This document shows positions 45,352 to 53,377 of a DNA stretch of 60,717 bases, piece after piece (the first letter of the stretch is position 1; each line of letters starts with the position of its first letter). The notes beneath the pieces are model-generated. The model ran no database searches and was not told the DNA's origin. It was given only the letters and a program-made list of their open reading frames with translations. A program made the translations under genes and the position numbers. The stretch spans positions 1 to 60,717 of the forward strand of contig JAGWTZ010000015.1 in the NCBI GenBank assembly GCA_028868695.1, in the 5' to 3' direction. The DNA is from Alphaproteobacteria bacterium. GTDB lineage: Bacteria; Pseudomonadota; Alphaproteobacteria; Rhizobiales; Aestuariivirgaceae.

Positions 45352-46629
45352 TTATCCTTCTTTTTTCTTCAGCAGGGGCAGCTTTTGCATGATGCCCGCA
45401 AGGTCGAATTTCTGGGCTTTGGGGGCGTGCTTGACCACGCCGACCAACTGCTCGGAGAGGCCCAGCAACAGTTCCGCCGCCTTGGATTTCGGCGCCACTT
45501 CGAAGATCATCTGGCCATTGCCCTGGGCCAGGCCAAAGCTCTGCGGATCATGCGGGATGATGGCCGAGGGTTCGAGCCCCAGCGCCTTGGCAAAATCCGC
45601 CGGCGGAATTTCCGGGCGCTTGGGAACACCCACCTGGTTGAGAACCAGGCGCGGCTGGCGGTCATTCGGGCGGCCAACCTTGAGCAGGTCAATGAGGTTC
45701 TTGGCGTTGCGCAAGCTGGGCAGTTCCGGCGTTGCCGTGATCACGATTTCATCGGCATTCATCAGGGTGTATTTCACCCATGGCGCCCACATGTTGGGAA
45801 CATCGACGATAATCATTGGCGCGGCCTGCCGCACCACGTTGAGCACTGTTTCGACCGAATGGGCCTCAATGTTCATTTCGCGGTCCACGGAGCCGGGGCC
45901 ATTTAGCAGGCTCAGCTTGTTGCCGAGCTTGGACATCAGGCGGTCCAGCAGCGTGGCGTCCACGCGGTCCGGGGCCATCAGAGCTTCATAGAAAGTGCCG
46001 CCGCCATCCTGGTTGAAGTTCAGCGCCGCTGTGCCGAATGAAAGATCGAGATCGGTGAGGATGGTTTCAACATCAAGCTTCTGCGAGGTGGCAAAGGCGA
46101 CGTTGTGGGCAATGGTGGAAGACCCCACGCCACCCTTGGCGCCGACAAAAGCCATGACGCGGCCAAGGGGGGCCGCCTTCGGATCATTGTAGATCGAGGC
46201 CACCGATTCAATGATCTGCATCGAGGTGAAGGGCGCGACAATGTAGTCGCTGACATGGTTCTTCATCAGCTCGCGGTAGAGCAGGATGTCGTTGACATGG
46301 CCCACCACAATGACCTTGGTGTTTGGCCCGCAGACTTCAGCGAACTGGCCAAGTTCGGCCATCACCTTGGCGCGGTCGCCGTGCGATTCGACAACCACCA
46401 CATGCGGCGTCGGCTCCTGCCCGTAATATTGGGTGGCGCCGGGAATGCCGCCCATCTGCACATTGACATGGGCCTTGGCCATGCGCCTGTCGGCAGAGGC
46501 CGCCTGCATCACCTGTGCGGATTGCGGGTTGTCGCAAAAAATGCCGATGTTGATGCGCGGCACAAGCGCCACGGGGAATTGCTCGGCCGGGGCGGTGGAG
46601 GCGGTGTCAAGTGCGGGTGCAGTCGTCAT
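45352..46629 (-). CDS. cpaE: Pilus localisation ATPase-like protein CpaE (TadZ)
   Basis: A 425-residue protein with an N-terminal receiver-like domain (about 1-150) and a MinD/ParA-like domain. The P-loop is deviant: AKGGVGSSTIAHN lacks the second lysine of the standard KGGxGKT, as in other CpaE/TadZ proteins. LTDLDLSFGTAAL and VDVPNMWAPWVK are the further nucleotide-binding segments. It positions the pilus machine at the pole in relatives. Confidence 0.94.
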   Translation of the reverse strand: MTTAPALDTASTAPAEQFPVALVPRINIGIFCDNPQSAQVMQAASADRRMAKAHVNVQMGGIPGATQYYGQEPTPHVVVVESHGDRAKVMAELGQFAEVCGPNTKVIVVGHVNDILLYRELMKNHVSDYIVAPFTSMQIIESVASIYNDPKAAPLGRVMAFVGAKGGVGSSTIAHNVAFATSQKLDVETILTDLDLSFGTAALNFNQDGGGTFYEALMAPDRVDATLLDRLMSKLGNKLSLLNGPGSVDREMNIEAHSVETVLNVVRQAAPMIIVDVPNMWAPWVKYTLMNADEIVITATPELPSLRNAKNLIDLLKVGRPNDRQPRLVLNQVGVPKRPEIPPADFAKALGLEPSAIIPHDPQSFGLAQGNGQMIFEVAPKSKAAELLLGLSEQLVGVVKHAPKAQKFDLAGIMQKLPLLKKKEG

Positions 46630-46649
46630 GGGTCTCGGTCCAGCAGGAA

Positions 46650-47333
46650 TTAGGGCGCAGAGGTGTATTTGTAGTTGGTGGGCAGCGTCACGGCATTGAC
46701 CGAGGCGGCTTCGTTGGTGATGGCGAGAACCGTGGATGGCGCCGGCTTCAAATCTTCCGGCAGCGGCACGACCAGCGTTTCAGGATTAGCGATTTCAGCG
46801 GCGATGTTGGCCTGAACCGCGCAGCCAAGGTTGGGATAGGATGAGTTGCTGTACGTCGCCGTCAGGTCTTCCGACCAATCACCACAGGGCTTGGTCTGGG
46901 CATAGACTGAAACAAAAGAAATGCGCACCGGGCCGGAGGCGGGGCCGGGATAAGACGTGAAGATCACGCGGTTGCGCGGCACGCCCTGCGACAGCATCAC
47001 CGAGGCGATTTCGCTGGCGACGCGGGCCGAGGCGCCACCACCGCTGGGGCGAGACACTGTCATCGGCGTTACGCCGGCCTGTGCAGCCTGGTGCACAAAG
47101 CCTTTGACGGCGTTGGCCTGCTCATCCGACAGGTGGCCCTGGCTTGAGGCAATTTCGATGGTCTGCGGACCCTTGGCCAAGGTGATCGGATATTTGTCCG
47201 AAGCATGGGTGGGAATGTGGTCGGCGTCACCTTCGAAGAAGGCATCCGAAACACAGCCCGAGAGGGCCAAGGCGCTGGCGAGGAGGAGCGCACTGCCCGC
47301 CGCCTGAGTGAAGTTTGCGATTTTAAGAGACAT
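46650..47333 (-). CDS. cpaD: CpaD family pilus assembly lipoprotein
   Basis: A 227-residue lipoprotein: an N-terminal signal with the lipobox ALSGC (Cys near residue 26), then a periplasmic domain with DYPITLAKGPQTIEI-like sequence (KYPITLAKGPQTIEI) and NLGCAVQANIAAEIANPETL, which are typical of CpaD. It probably helps the CpaC secretin. ATG 47333 has GGAG at good spacing; a GTG at 47351 overlapping the cpaC stop is an alternative. Confidence 0.93.
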   Translation of the reverse strand: MSLKIANFTQAAGSALLLASALALSGCVSDAFFEGDADHIPTHASDKYPITLAKGPQTIEIASSQGHLSDEQANAVKGFVHQAAQAGVTPMTVSRPSGGGASARVASEIASVMLSQGVPRNRVIFTSYPGPASGPVRISFVSVYAQTKPCGDWSEDLTATYSNSSYPNLGCAVQANIAAEIANPETLVVPLPEDLKPAPSTVLAITNEAASVNAVTLPTNYKYTSAP

Positions 47334-47347
47334 GATTTTCACTCCAC

Positions 47348-48802
47348 TCACTCAACAATGTAGCCAACATTGCCGCCGTAGTTGCCGTTTGGCGCGCGGT
47401 CCTTGTTGCCATAAATCTTGTTCAGGCGGCCCATCAGAAGCGTCTGGCCATCGGTTGCGATGTTCAGGTTCTTGTCCGGCACCTCAAGCTGCTTCTGGGC
47501 GACACTGCGCACAATGTGAGGTGTGACGAGCACCACAAGCTCGGTCTGGTTCGAGATGAACTCACGGCTGCGGAAGAGGGCGCCAAGCACCGGGATCTTC
47601 TTCAGGCCAGGCGTGCCATTGATGGTCTGACGGGTGCTTTCGCGGATCAGGCCGGCCAGCATCATCGAGCCGCCATCCGGCATTTCGAGAACGGTGTCAG
47701 CCGCACGCACATTCACACTCGGCGTGCCGCCGGCATTGTCCATCGAACCGGTCTGGATGTTGGTCAGTTCGCTCACTGCGGTGTGGACCTTGAGGTTGAT
47801 GCGGCCCGCCGTCAGCACTGTCGGCGTGAAATCAAGGCCAACGCCATATTCCTTGAACTGGATGGTGCACTGGCGCTGGGTGGCCGAGATCTGGCAGTTC
47901 TGATAGGGGAACTCGCCGCCCGCCTTGAAGGAAGCCGCCTGGCCGGAAACCGCCGTCAGGTTGGGCTCGGCCAGGGTGTGCAGCATGCCATCGCTTTCCA
48001 TGGCGCGCAGGATGCTGGTGATGCTGCTGCCGCTGCCATCCGCGAAGGAGGCACCATAGCCCTGGAAGGGCGACATTTGCGTGTTGAAGAACGGGTTGAC
48101 GTTGGACAGGTTGAAGGCGAAGTTGCCGGCATTGACCACGGCGCCGAAGTTGACGCCCCATTGCTTCAGCACATCGCGCTGGATTTCAACCATCTTCACT
48201 TGCAGCATCACCTGGTCTTCACCGGCGATCTTGATGGTGTTGACGATCTTGCCACCGGCCGTGAAGAAGGTGCCGGCCGCGATGTATTCGTCGGCCAGGT
48301 CTTGGGCCGTCTTGGCTTCGACGGCATTCATGGCCACGCCGCCCAGCACCACGTTGGAGCCAAGCACATCAACCGTGATGTGCGTGCCCGGGAGGGTGCG
48401 GCGGATCAGGTTCTGCAGCGGCAGCGTATCAAGGGCCACTTCGAGATCCAGCGAGCTGATCTGCTGGCCGTTGGCGTCAAAGAAGAAGATGTTGGTCGAG
48501 CCGGTCTTGCGCGCGAAGAGATAGGCGGTGCTCTTGTTGCGGATCACCACATCGACAATTTCGTTGTTGCCGACCACCACGTCCTTGGCATCGCCCGGCA
48601 GCGTGACCACCGCCGACTTGTTGAGGAACAGGCGGAAGAACTTGCCGCTTTGCGCCTGGGAGGCCGGGGCCATGTCGGTGGCCACGGCGGTCTTCGGCAA
48701 GAGCGGCGCGAACACCAGAAGTGAGGTCAGCAGCAGGGCAACCCAGCCAGGCACGCTACGCGCCACTGCGGCCTTGGATGTATGGAGAGCGGTTTTTTTC
48801 AT
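47348..48802 (-). CDS. cpaC: Flp pilus secretin CpaC (RcpA)
   Basis: A 484-residue secretin with a signal sequence (cleavage near TAVATD), an N-terminal pilus-assembly domain (KDVVVGNNEIVDVVI), a BON-like segment, and the secretin core with VMLQVKMVEIQRDVLKQWG, ILRAMESDGMLHTLAEP and VLEMPDGGSMMLAGL. It forms the outer-membrane channel for the Flp pilus. ATG 48802 begins the signal peptide; ATG 48829 in frame would overlap cpaB by 17 bases. Confidence 0.94.
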   Translation of the reverse strand: MKKTALHTSKAAVARSVPGWVALLLTSLLVFAPLLPKTAVATDMAPASQAQSGKFFRLFLNKSAVVTLPGDAKDVVVGNNEIVDVVIRNKSTAYLFARKTGSTNIFFFDANGQQISSLDLEVALDTLPLQNLIRRTLPGTHITVDVLGSNVVLGGVAMNAVEAKTAQDLADEYIAAGTFFTAGGKIVNTIKIAGEDQVMLQVKMVEIQRDVLKQWGVNFGAVVNAGNFAFNLSNVNPFFNTQMSPFQGYGASFADGSGSSITSILRAMESDGMLHTLAEPNLTAVSGQAASFKAGGEFPYQNCQISATQRQCTIQFKEYGVGLDFTPTVLTAGRINLKVHTAVSELTNIQTGSMDNAGGTPSVNVRAADTVLEMPDGGSMMLAGLIRESTRQTINGTPGLKKIPVLGALFRSREFISNQTELVVLVTPHIVRSVAQKQLEVPDKNLNIATDGQTLLMGRLNKIYGNKDRAPNGNYGGNVGYIVE

Positions 48803-48812
48803 GACTGACAAC

Positions 48813-49646
48813 TCACTGGGAAGATGCATAGGATTCAACGCCGGCACGCACAAAGAGGGGATCACCGGCAACGCGCTTCGCCCGGTCCTGATACTTGTCG
48901 GCCAGCACAGGCACATTTTCATCAGCACTCTTGCCATCGTTTTCGGCGATGGAGCGCAGGGCCAGCGAAAGCTCGCCCGAGGATTCCACCTGAGCCAGGA
49001 TTTCAGATTGCTTGGGCGTCAGCTCGAGAGTGGCGGTTTCACCCTTCTCGACGGTGACAGGATCAGTTTCATTGGTGGCCTGGCGGTAAACCTGGTTGAC
49101 GGCCAGCACGCGCACATTTCCAATCACGGTTTCAGAGCGCACAATCGGCGTTGAGGATTTGCCGTCGGTGCCCTTCTTGGTGAGAATCACGTCCACGCGG
49201 TCATTGGGGAGAATGAAGCCGCCTGCGGAGGAGCGCGAGGAAATGGCAACCGAAATGGCGCGCATGCCCTTGGGCAGAATGGCACTCATGAAGCCGCCGG
49301 CGCCGGGCATGATGAACTTCTTGTCCATCACCGGCTCATCCTTGTAGATCGGCAGGCGCACCCGCGCCTGGGCAAATTCCTTCATTGCCTCGGGCTTGGC
49401 ATCGCGCGTGATCATGATGGGAAGGACATTGTCCTTGGGCCAGGATTTCCAGCCCAGCGTGCCATCGCCAAGCTTGTCGCCCATCAGCAGGTCCTTGGTC
49501 GCGACCAGCACGTCCACGGTCTGCACCGTATTGACGATTTCCTGCTTCACTTCCTGTTTGCGGTTCAGCACGTTCTTGGCCATCATTCCTGCGACCACCG
49601 CACAAACCACGGCACCTGCCAGCGCCACCGTACGCATTTTACTCAT
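48813..49646 (-). CDS. cpaB: Flp pilus assembly protein CpaB (RcpC)
   Basis: A 277-residue protein with an N-terminal membrane anchor (VALAGAVVCAVVAGMMA), a SAF-like domain (VDVLVATKDLLMGDKLG, about 45-110) and the RcpC/CpaB domain with FILPNDRVDVILTKKG. It is a periplasmic component associated with the secretin. It is the first gene of the operon after the 90-base promoter gap at 49647-49736. Confidence 0.93.
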   Translation of the reverse strand: MSKMRTVALAGAVVCAVVAGMMAKNVLNRKQEVKQEIVNTVQTVDVLVATKDLLMGDKLGDGTLGWKSWPKDNVLPIMITRDAKPEAMKEFAQARVRLPIYKDEPVMDKKFIMPGAGGFMSAILPKGMRAISVAISSRSSAGGFILPNDRVDVILTKKGTDGKSSTPIVRSETVIGNVRVLAVNQVYRQATNETDPVTVEKGETATLELTPKQSEILAQVESSGELSLALRSIAENDGKSADENVPVLADKYQDRAKRVAGDPLFVRAGVESYASSQ

Positions 49647-49681
49647 TTCATTTCCTCACGAGGCGCCCGGGGCGCCCACCC

Positions 49682-49716
49682 TTGGTTAACTTGACGGGCA
49701 AACGTCAAATTAAGGT
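49682..49716. promoter_or_regulatory. Candidate regulatory region of the cpaB-tadC operon
   Basis: The 90-base gap holds an inverted repeat TTGACG-N6-CGTCAA (49691-49708) flanked by GTTAAC (49685-49690) and TTAAGGTTAA. On the minus strand TTAA-N7-TTGA is one base off the CtrA consensus TTAA-N7-TTAA. Control by CtrA, as for Caulobacter pili, is possible but inferred from the motif alone. Confidence 0.4.
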
Positions 49717-49736
49717 TAATGAAAATCACGCCCGCC

Positions 49737-50252
49737 TCACGATAAACCATTTGTCCACCAGGTGCCCTTGAAGGCGATGATGCCGCCAAGGGCAAAGGCA
49801 AAGCCGTATGGCACGCTGACATTGAGCCGCCGCAGCTTGGCGCCCAGGCCCGGCAGCGGCGCGGAATCCCCTTCAATCTCCCAGGAAATCATCAGCGCCG
49901 ACCAAAGGCCCACTGCAATTGCCAAGGCCCCGCCAGCCAGCACCGTCAGGAACAGGAACGGCAAAACCTGCGCGGTGCCAAACCACAAGCCGGCCGCAGC
50001 CATCAGCTTTGCATCGCCGCCGCCGAAAATGCCGACCTGGAAAAACACGAAGCCCACCACAAACAGAATGGCCCCCGCCAGAAGATGCATGGCAAACTCG
50101 TGCATGGGCATGTGGGTGGCCAGCGCCATCGGGAAAAACAGGATGGCGGTGAGCAGGGTCAGCCAGTTGGGGATGCGGAACGACATCACGTCACTGGCGG
50201 CCGCGACAATCAACAGGGCGGGCAACATATAGAGAGAAAGATCTTGCAGCAT
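49737..50252 (-). CDS. cpaA: Prepilin peptidase CpaA (TadV-like)
   Basis: A 171-residue, multi-pass A24-family aspartic peptidase. The two catalytic aspartates are visible in AAASDVMSFRIPN and FGGGDAKLMAA. It cleaves the leader of Flp prepilins and TadE/F pseudopilins. About five membrane segments are present. ATG 50252 was chosen as the start of the first helix. It lies upstream of cpaB on the same strand but is separated by a 90-base gap with its own regulatory sequence. GGTTAACC at 50311-50318 lies in its upstream region. Confidence 0.92.
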   Translation of the reverse strand: MLQDLSLYMLPALLIVAAASDVMSFRIPNWLTLLTAILFFPMALATHMPMHEFAMHLLAGAILFVVGFVFFQVGIFGGGDAKLMAAAGLWFGTAQVLPFLFLTVLAGGALAIAVGLWSALMISWEIEGDSAPLPGLGAKLRRLNVSVPYGFAFALGGIIAFKGTWWTNGLS

Positions 50253-50438
50253 CAGGGAACCCAAAGTCAGGACAGTTGGCCAAAGCTTCCCATGCCGCAC
50301 GTAAAGGAGGGGTTAACCTTGAAAAAACTCTTGCCAGCATCCGGGCCTGGAGCGGCGGTAACCTAAGATTCATCATTATCGGGCAAGTCTTCATTTACGA
50401 AGTTCGGCCCGCCCGCGGCCCGGTGTAGGAGTTGAGTG

Positions 50439-50966
50439 ATGAAAGCAAAGATGTCTCGCGCAGTTGCGCTCGCAGTCCTTTCGGCGGGGCTGTCACTCTC
50501 CGCAGCGCAAGCGGGAACGCCCATGACGGTAAACGTCGACCAGAGCACGCCCATGATGCTGACGGCCGACCCAGGCAGCATCATCGTCGGCAACCCCTCG
50601 ATCGCCGATGTTTCCCTCAACGGCCGCCAGCTGATCATCCATGGCCACACTTATGGTGAGACGAACCTGATCGTGTTCGATGGCACCGGCAACAAGCTGG
50701 TGGATTTTGACCTGACCGTGGTTCACAACACTTCCAACCAGCTCACCATGTTCGTGGGCAACGCCACCAGCGGCACGCACCGCTACAGCTATTCCTGCGC
50801 GCCCAATTCAAGCTGTGAAGTCAACATGATGGTGGGCGATGATTCCGGCTGGATGGAAAAGGTGATCGGCGACAACCGCGCCAAGAACGACTATGCCACC
50901 GGCGTGAAGACCTCGGACCTTCAATCCAAGACGACGAGCGTGACGCTCTCCGCCTCGCCGCAGTGA
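50439..50966 (+). CDS. Stand-alone secretin N-terminal-like pilus assembly protein
   Basis: A 175-residue exported protein (signal ARAVALAVLSAG-type, read as MSRAVALAVLSAGLSLSAAQ; cleavage near AQAGT). Residues about 30-105 match the N-terminal pilus-assembly domain of CpaC in layout: DPGSIIVGNPSIADVSL and GETNLIVFDGTGNKLVDFD against KDVVVGNNEIVDVV and GSTNIFFFDANGQQ. The C-terminal part contains a YSCAPNSSCEVN cysteine pair and is not part of a secretin core. It may assist or modulate the CpaC channel. It is divergent from cpaA, with TAGGAG before ATG 50439. Confidence 0.85.
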   Translation: MKAKMSRAVALAVLSAGLSLSAAQAGTPMTVNVDQSTPMMLTADPGSIIVGNPSIADVSLNGRQLIIHGHTYGETNLIVFDGTGNKLVDFDLTVVHNTSNQLTMFVGNATSGTHRYSYSCAPNSSCEVNMMVGDDSGWMEKVIGDNRAKNDYATGVKTSDLQSKTTSVTLSASPQ

Positions 50967-50987
50967 ACCAGGCATCACCCCATGAAC

Positions 50988-51014
50988 AAGGCGGCCGTTT
51001 TGGCCGCCTTTTTT
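50988..51014 (+). terminator. Rho-independent terminator
   Basis: AAGGCGGCC pairs with GGCCGCCTT (loop GTTTT), followed by TTTTTGTTT. It ends the single-gene transcript of the secretin-N-like protein. Confidence 0.88.
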
Positions 51015-51125
51015 GTTTCCCTGCAAGTTACCTAAAATTTTACTCTCTTTGTTCAGCCTGCCTCAATATGCGGCTGCTAGTAGCAGACAGGCAAAGTTGC
51101 AATTTTCTTTGAGTTGGAGGCAACC

Positions 51126-51707
51126 ATGTGGAACCGTTTGGTCAAGCGCTGGCGCGAAAGGCTGCGCCGCTTTGATGCATCCGAGCGCGGCGCCGCCGCC
51201 GTGGAATTTGCCCTGCTGGCCCCTCCCTTCCTGCTGATTCTCGGCGTGATCATGGAGACCGGCTTGATGATGTTCACGGAATACACCCTGCAATCGGCCG
51301 TGCAGGATTCCTCGCGCCTGGTGCGCACCGGCCAGGCCCAGAGCACGCCGCTTTCAGCCGCACAGTTCAAGACCAAGATTTGCGGCACGGCCGGCGTGAT
51401 CATCGACTGCTCCAACAAGGTGACAGTCTATGTGCGCTCCGACGCCAATTTCGCCACGCTGAAAACCAACCTGCCCAACTTCCTGACGATTGGCGGCGCG
51501 GTTGGCACTACGCCCGCAGGCCCCAATTGCTACAATCCTGGCCAGCCCTCGCAGCCGGCCGCCGTTGTCGCGACCTATGACTGGTATTTCAACATGTGGG
51601 GCATGAGCTTCCTGGGCAACATTGCGGGCAACACCGCGCGCAGGCTCGTGGGCTTCGCGATCTTCCAGAATGAACCCTATCCGTCCGCCGGCGCCACCGC
51701 CTGCTAA
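51126..51707 (+). CDS. TadE-like pseudopilin/pilus assembly protein
   Basis: A 193-residue protein with a TadE-type prepilin-like N-terminus: RGAAAVEFALLAPPFLLIL, where Glu follows the Gly-Ala cleavage area, then a hydrophobic helix and a periplasmic part with cysteines. TadE/TadF pseudopilins are cleaved by CpaA and needed for Flp pili. TGGAGGCAACC precedes ATG 51126. The downstream TadE-like gene starts 17 bases after its stop. Confidence 0.9.
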   Translation: MWNRLVKRWRERLRRFDASERGAAAVEFALLAPPFLLILGVIMETGLMMFTEYTLQSAVQDSSRLVRTGQAQSTPLSAAQFKTKICGTAGVIIDCSNKVTVYVRSDANFATLKTNLPNFLTIGGAVGTTPAGPNCYNPGQPSQPAAVVATYDWYFNMWGMSFLGNIAGNTARRLVGFAIFQNEPYPSAGATAC

Positions 51708-51723
51708 TCCTGGTGCAGACCCC

Positions 51724-52293
51724 ATGAAAAAATCCTTCTTCAAATCAGACAAGGGCGCCGCCGCGATTGAGGCCGCCTTCATCATGCCCTTCCTTTTCCT
51801 GCTCTATTTCAGCCTGCAGGACTTGACGGCGCTGATCACCTTCAACCGCCGCGTCACCGCCACGGCGGCCACTGTGGGCGACACTGTCTCGCAATATTCA
51901 ACCACCGTTCCGAAATCGACAGTGGACGACATCTTCAACTCCGTCGCCATGATCATGTCCCCCACGCCGTCAACCGATGTGCATGTGGATGTCTATGGCT
52001 ATTACATGAATGGCGCCACGGTGACCAAGAAGTGGAAGGCCAGCAATGGCGGCAGCCCCACCTGCACCGCGCCAGACACCACGAACTATGCCAACCTGAT
52101 GTCTGCCGGCAATGATCTTGTCGTTTCAGTGGCCTGCATGAACTATTCGCCCTTCATTGCGCAGTTCATGGGCACCAATGTGCTGGGCAAGACCAGCTTC
52201 CTGCTGAACCAGACGATCACCTCGCGGCCGCGCGCCTCGCTGTCATTGAATTGCGTGACAGTGGCGGGCGGCAGCACCTCCTGTAACTATTGA
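51724..52293 (+). CDS. TadE/TadF-like pilus assembly protein
   Basis: A 189-residue relative of the gene before it: KGAAAIEAAFIMPFLFLLYF is the pseudopilin N-terminus with Glu in the processing region, followed by a periplasmic domain with SPTCTAPDTTN and paired cysteines near the C-terminus (LNCVTVAGGSTSC). It forms a two-gene unit with the TadE gene upstream. ATG 51724 was chosen because the prepilin motif begins there. Confidence 0.88.
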   Translation: MKKSFFKSDKGAAAIEAAFIMPFLFLLYFSLQDLTALITFNRRVTATAATVGDTVSQYSTTVPKSTVDDIFNSVAMIMSPTPSTDVHVDVYGYYMNGATVTKKWKASNGGSPTCTAPDTTNYANLMSAGNDLVVSVACMNYSPFIAQFMGTNVLGKTSFLLNQTITSRPRASLSLNCVTVAGGSTSCNY

Positions 52294-52350
52294 GACGGCG
52301 GCAGGGGCTTCATCCGGGCTGGTGCCACACAGGGCGCCGGCCCGTTTGAT

Positions 52351-52917
52351 TCATTTATCCCTGATGGGCCGGAACTTCTGGCACAGCCGGCCAATGTCCC
52401 TCGCCTCAAGGCGCAAGGCAAAGCCAGCGCAGGCGGGCTGATCGCCGCGCAGGAACAGGCTGCATCCCTCACACACGCCGAAGACCGGCATGTCCTGGCG
52501 GGCAATCTCGCCCTCCAGCAGCGACGACACTGCCTTGTGGAAGCGCTTGGCGGTCTTGTCCCCCAGCTCGTCCAACGCGCCAGCGAGCGCGTTGAGCGGA
52601 TCCTTTTCCAGCATGGCCACGCCCGCCTCGGTCAGTTCAAGCGCGACAGAGCGTGCATCGTCGGCGCGTCCGAGGCTGCGGAGCAGGCCCTTGCGCTGCA
52701 GCGCCTGGATGGTTTGGGAGATCGTACCCTTGGTGGCGCCAAGGTAATGGGCGGCGGCGCGTGGCGAATTCGAAAAGCGGTTGGCCCGGGCCAGATAGCG
52801 CAATACATCCCACTGCGCCGGAACCAGGCCCTCGGCATTGCCTGCGCCGCGGATCAGGCGGGCAAGGCGTTCAAGACGCTCGCGGGTTTGGCCTGGTTTA
52901 TCTGACTGCGATGACAT
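52351..52917 (-). CDS. MarR-family regulator with C-terminal cysteine cluster
   Basis: A 188-residue protein with a MarR winged helix (YLGATKGTISQTIQALQRKG, about 60-80; wing at RADDARSVALELT) and a C-terminal extension containing four cysteines, C-x2-C in FGVCEGCSLF and two more in PACAGFA and RLCQKF. Such an arrangement could bind zinc or an Fe-S cluster or sense redox state; this is inference. ATG 52917 has AAGGCG upstream; ATG 52935 would add six residues. Confidence 0.85.
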   Translation of the reverse strand: MSSQSDKPGQTRERLERLARLIRGAGNAEGLVPAQWDVLRYLARANRFSNSPRAAAHYLGATKGTISQTIQALQRKGLLRSLGRADDARSVALELTEAGVAMLEKDPLNALAGALDELGDKTAKRFHKAVSSLLEGEIARQDMPVFGVCEGCSLFLRGDQPACAGFALRLEARDIGRLCQKFRPIRDK

Positions 52918-53126
52918 CTGCTTGCGCCTTGGCATTGGTTATCGGCTGCGGCTGGCCCTTCAGGGGAACAGGCCCTGTTCTGGCCGCAGGCACGATATGG
53001 CCAAGGGCAGGCCAGCGCAACTCCCCCAAGCCCGGCTGGCCTTCGGGGCCGCCGCCGCAAAGTTTTCCGCTTGTGTCACAAAAGCTTGAACGCGGCCCGA
53101 CAATCGGCTAGGGCAAGCCCCGGTGC

Positions 53127-53216
53127 GGAAGGATGGCCGAGTGGTTTAAGGCGCACGCCTGGAACGCGTGTATACGTGAAAGCGTATCGAGGGTTCGAAT
53201 CCCTCTTCTTCCGCCA
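53127..53216 (+). tRNA. tRNA-Ser (anticodon GGA)
   Basis: A 90-base class-II tRNA with encoded CCA. Acceptor GGAAGGA/TTCTTCC with one G-U pair, anticodon stem CACGC/GCGTG with loop CTGGAAC (anticodon GGA), long variable arm ATACGTGAAAGCGTAT, and T loop TTCGAAT. Confidence 0.97.
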
Positions 53217-53377
53217 TTTTCCTGCCGCGTTTGCCTGACAAATCCGGCGCTGGAATTCAGGTTTCATTTACCGCAATTTGCGTTGGCCGGGAGCAAAAAG
53301 CCGGTGGGAGATCATTTTCCTGCAAATTGTGCTATCGGTGTTCCGGTTTGGGTTGCTTTGGCTAACTGGGGAACAAG

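Noticed and set aside
44254-45906. 550-codon plus-strand frame opposite cpaF and cpaE
   Set aside because: It is antisense to two conserved Tad genes; composition is that of a shadow frame.
47334-47351. GTG 47351 as the cpaD start
   Set aside because: It overlaps the cpaC stop but ATG 47333 has a good GGAG sequence and gives a normal lipoprotein signal; kept only as an alternative.
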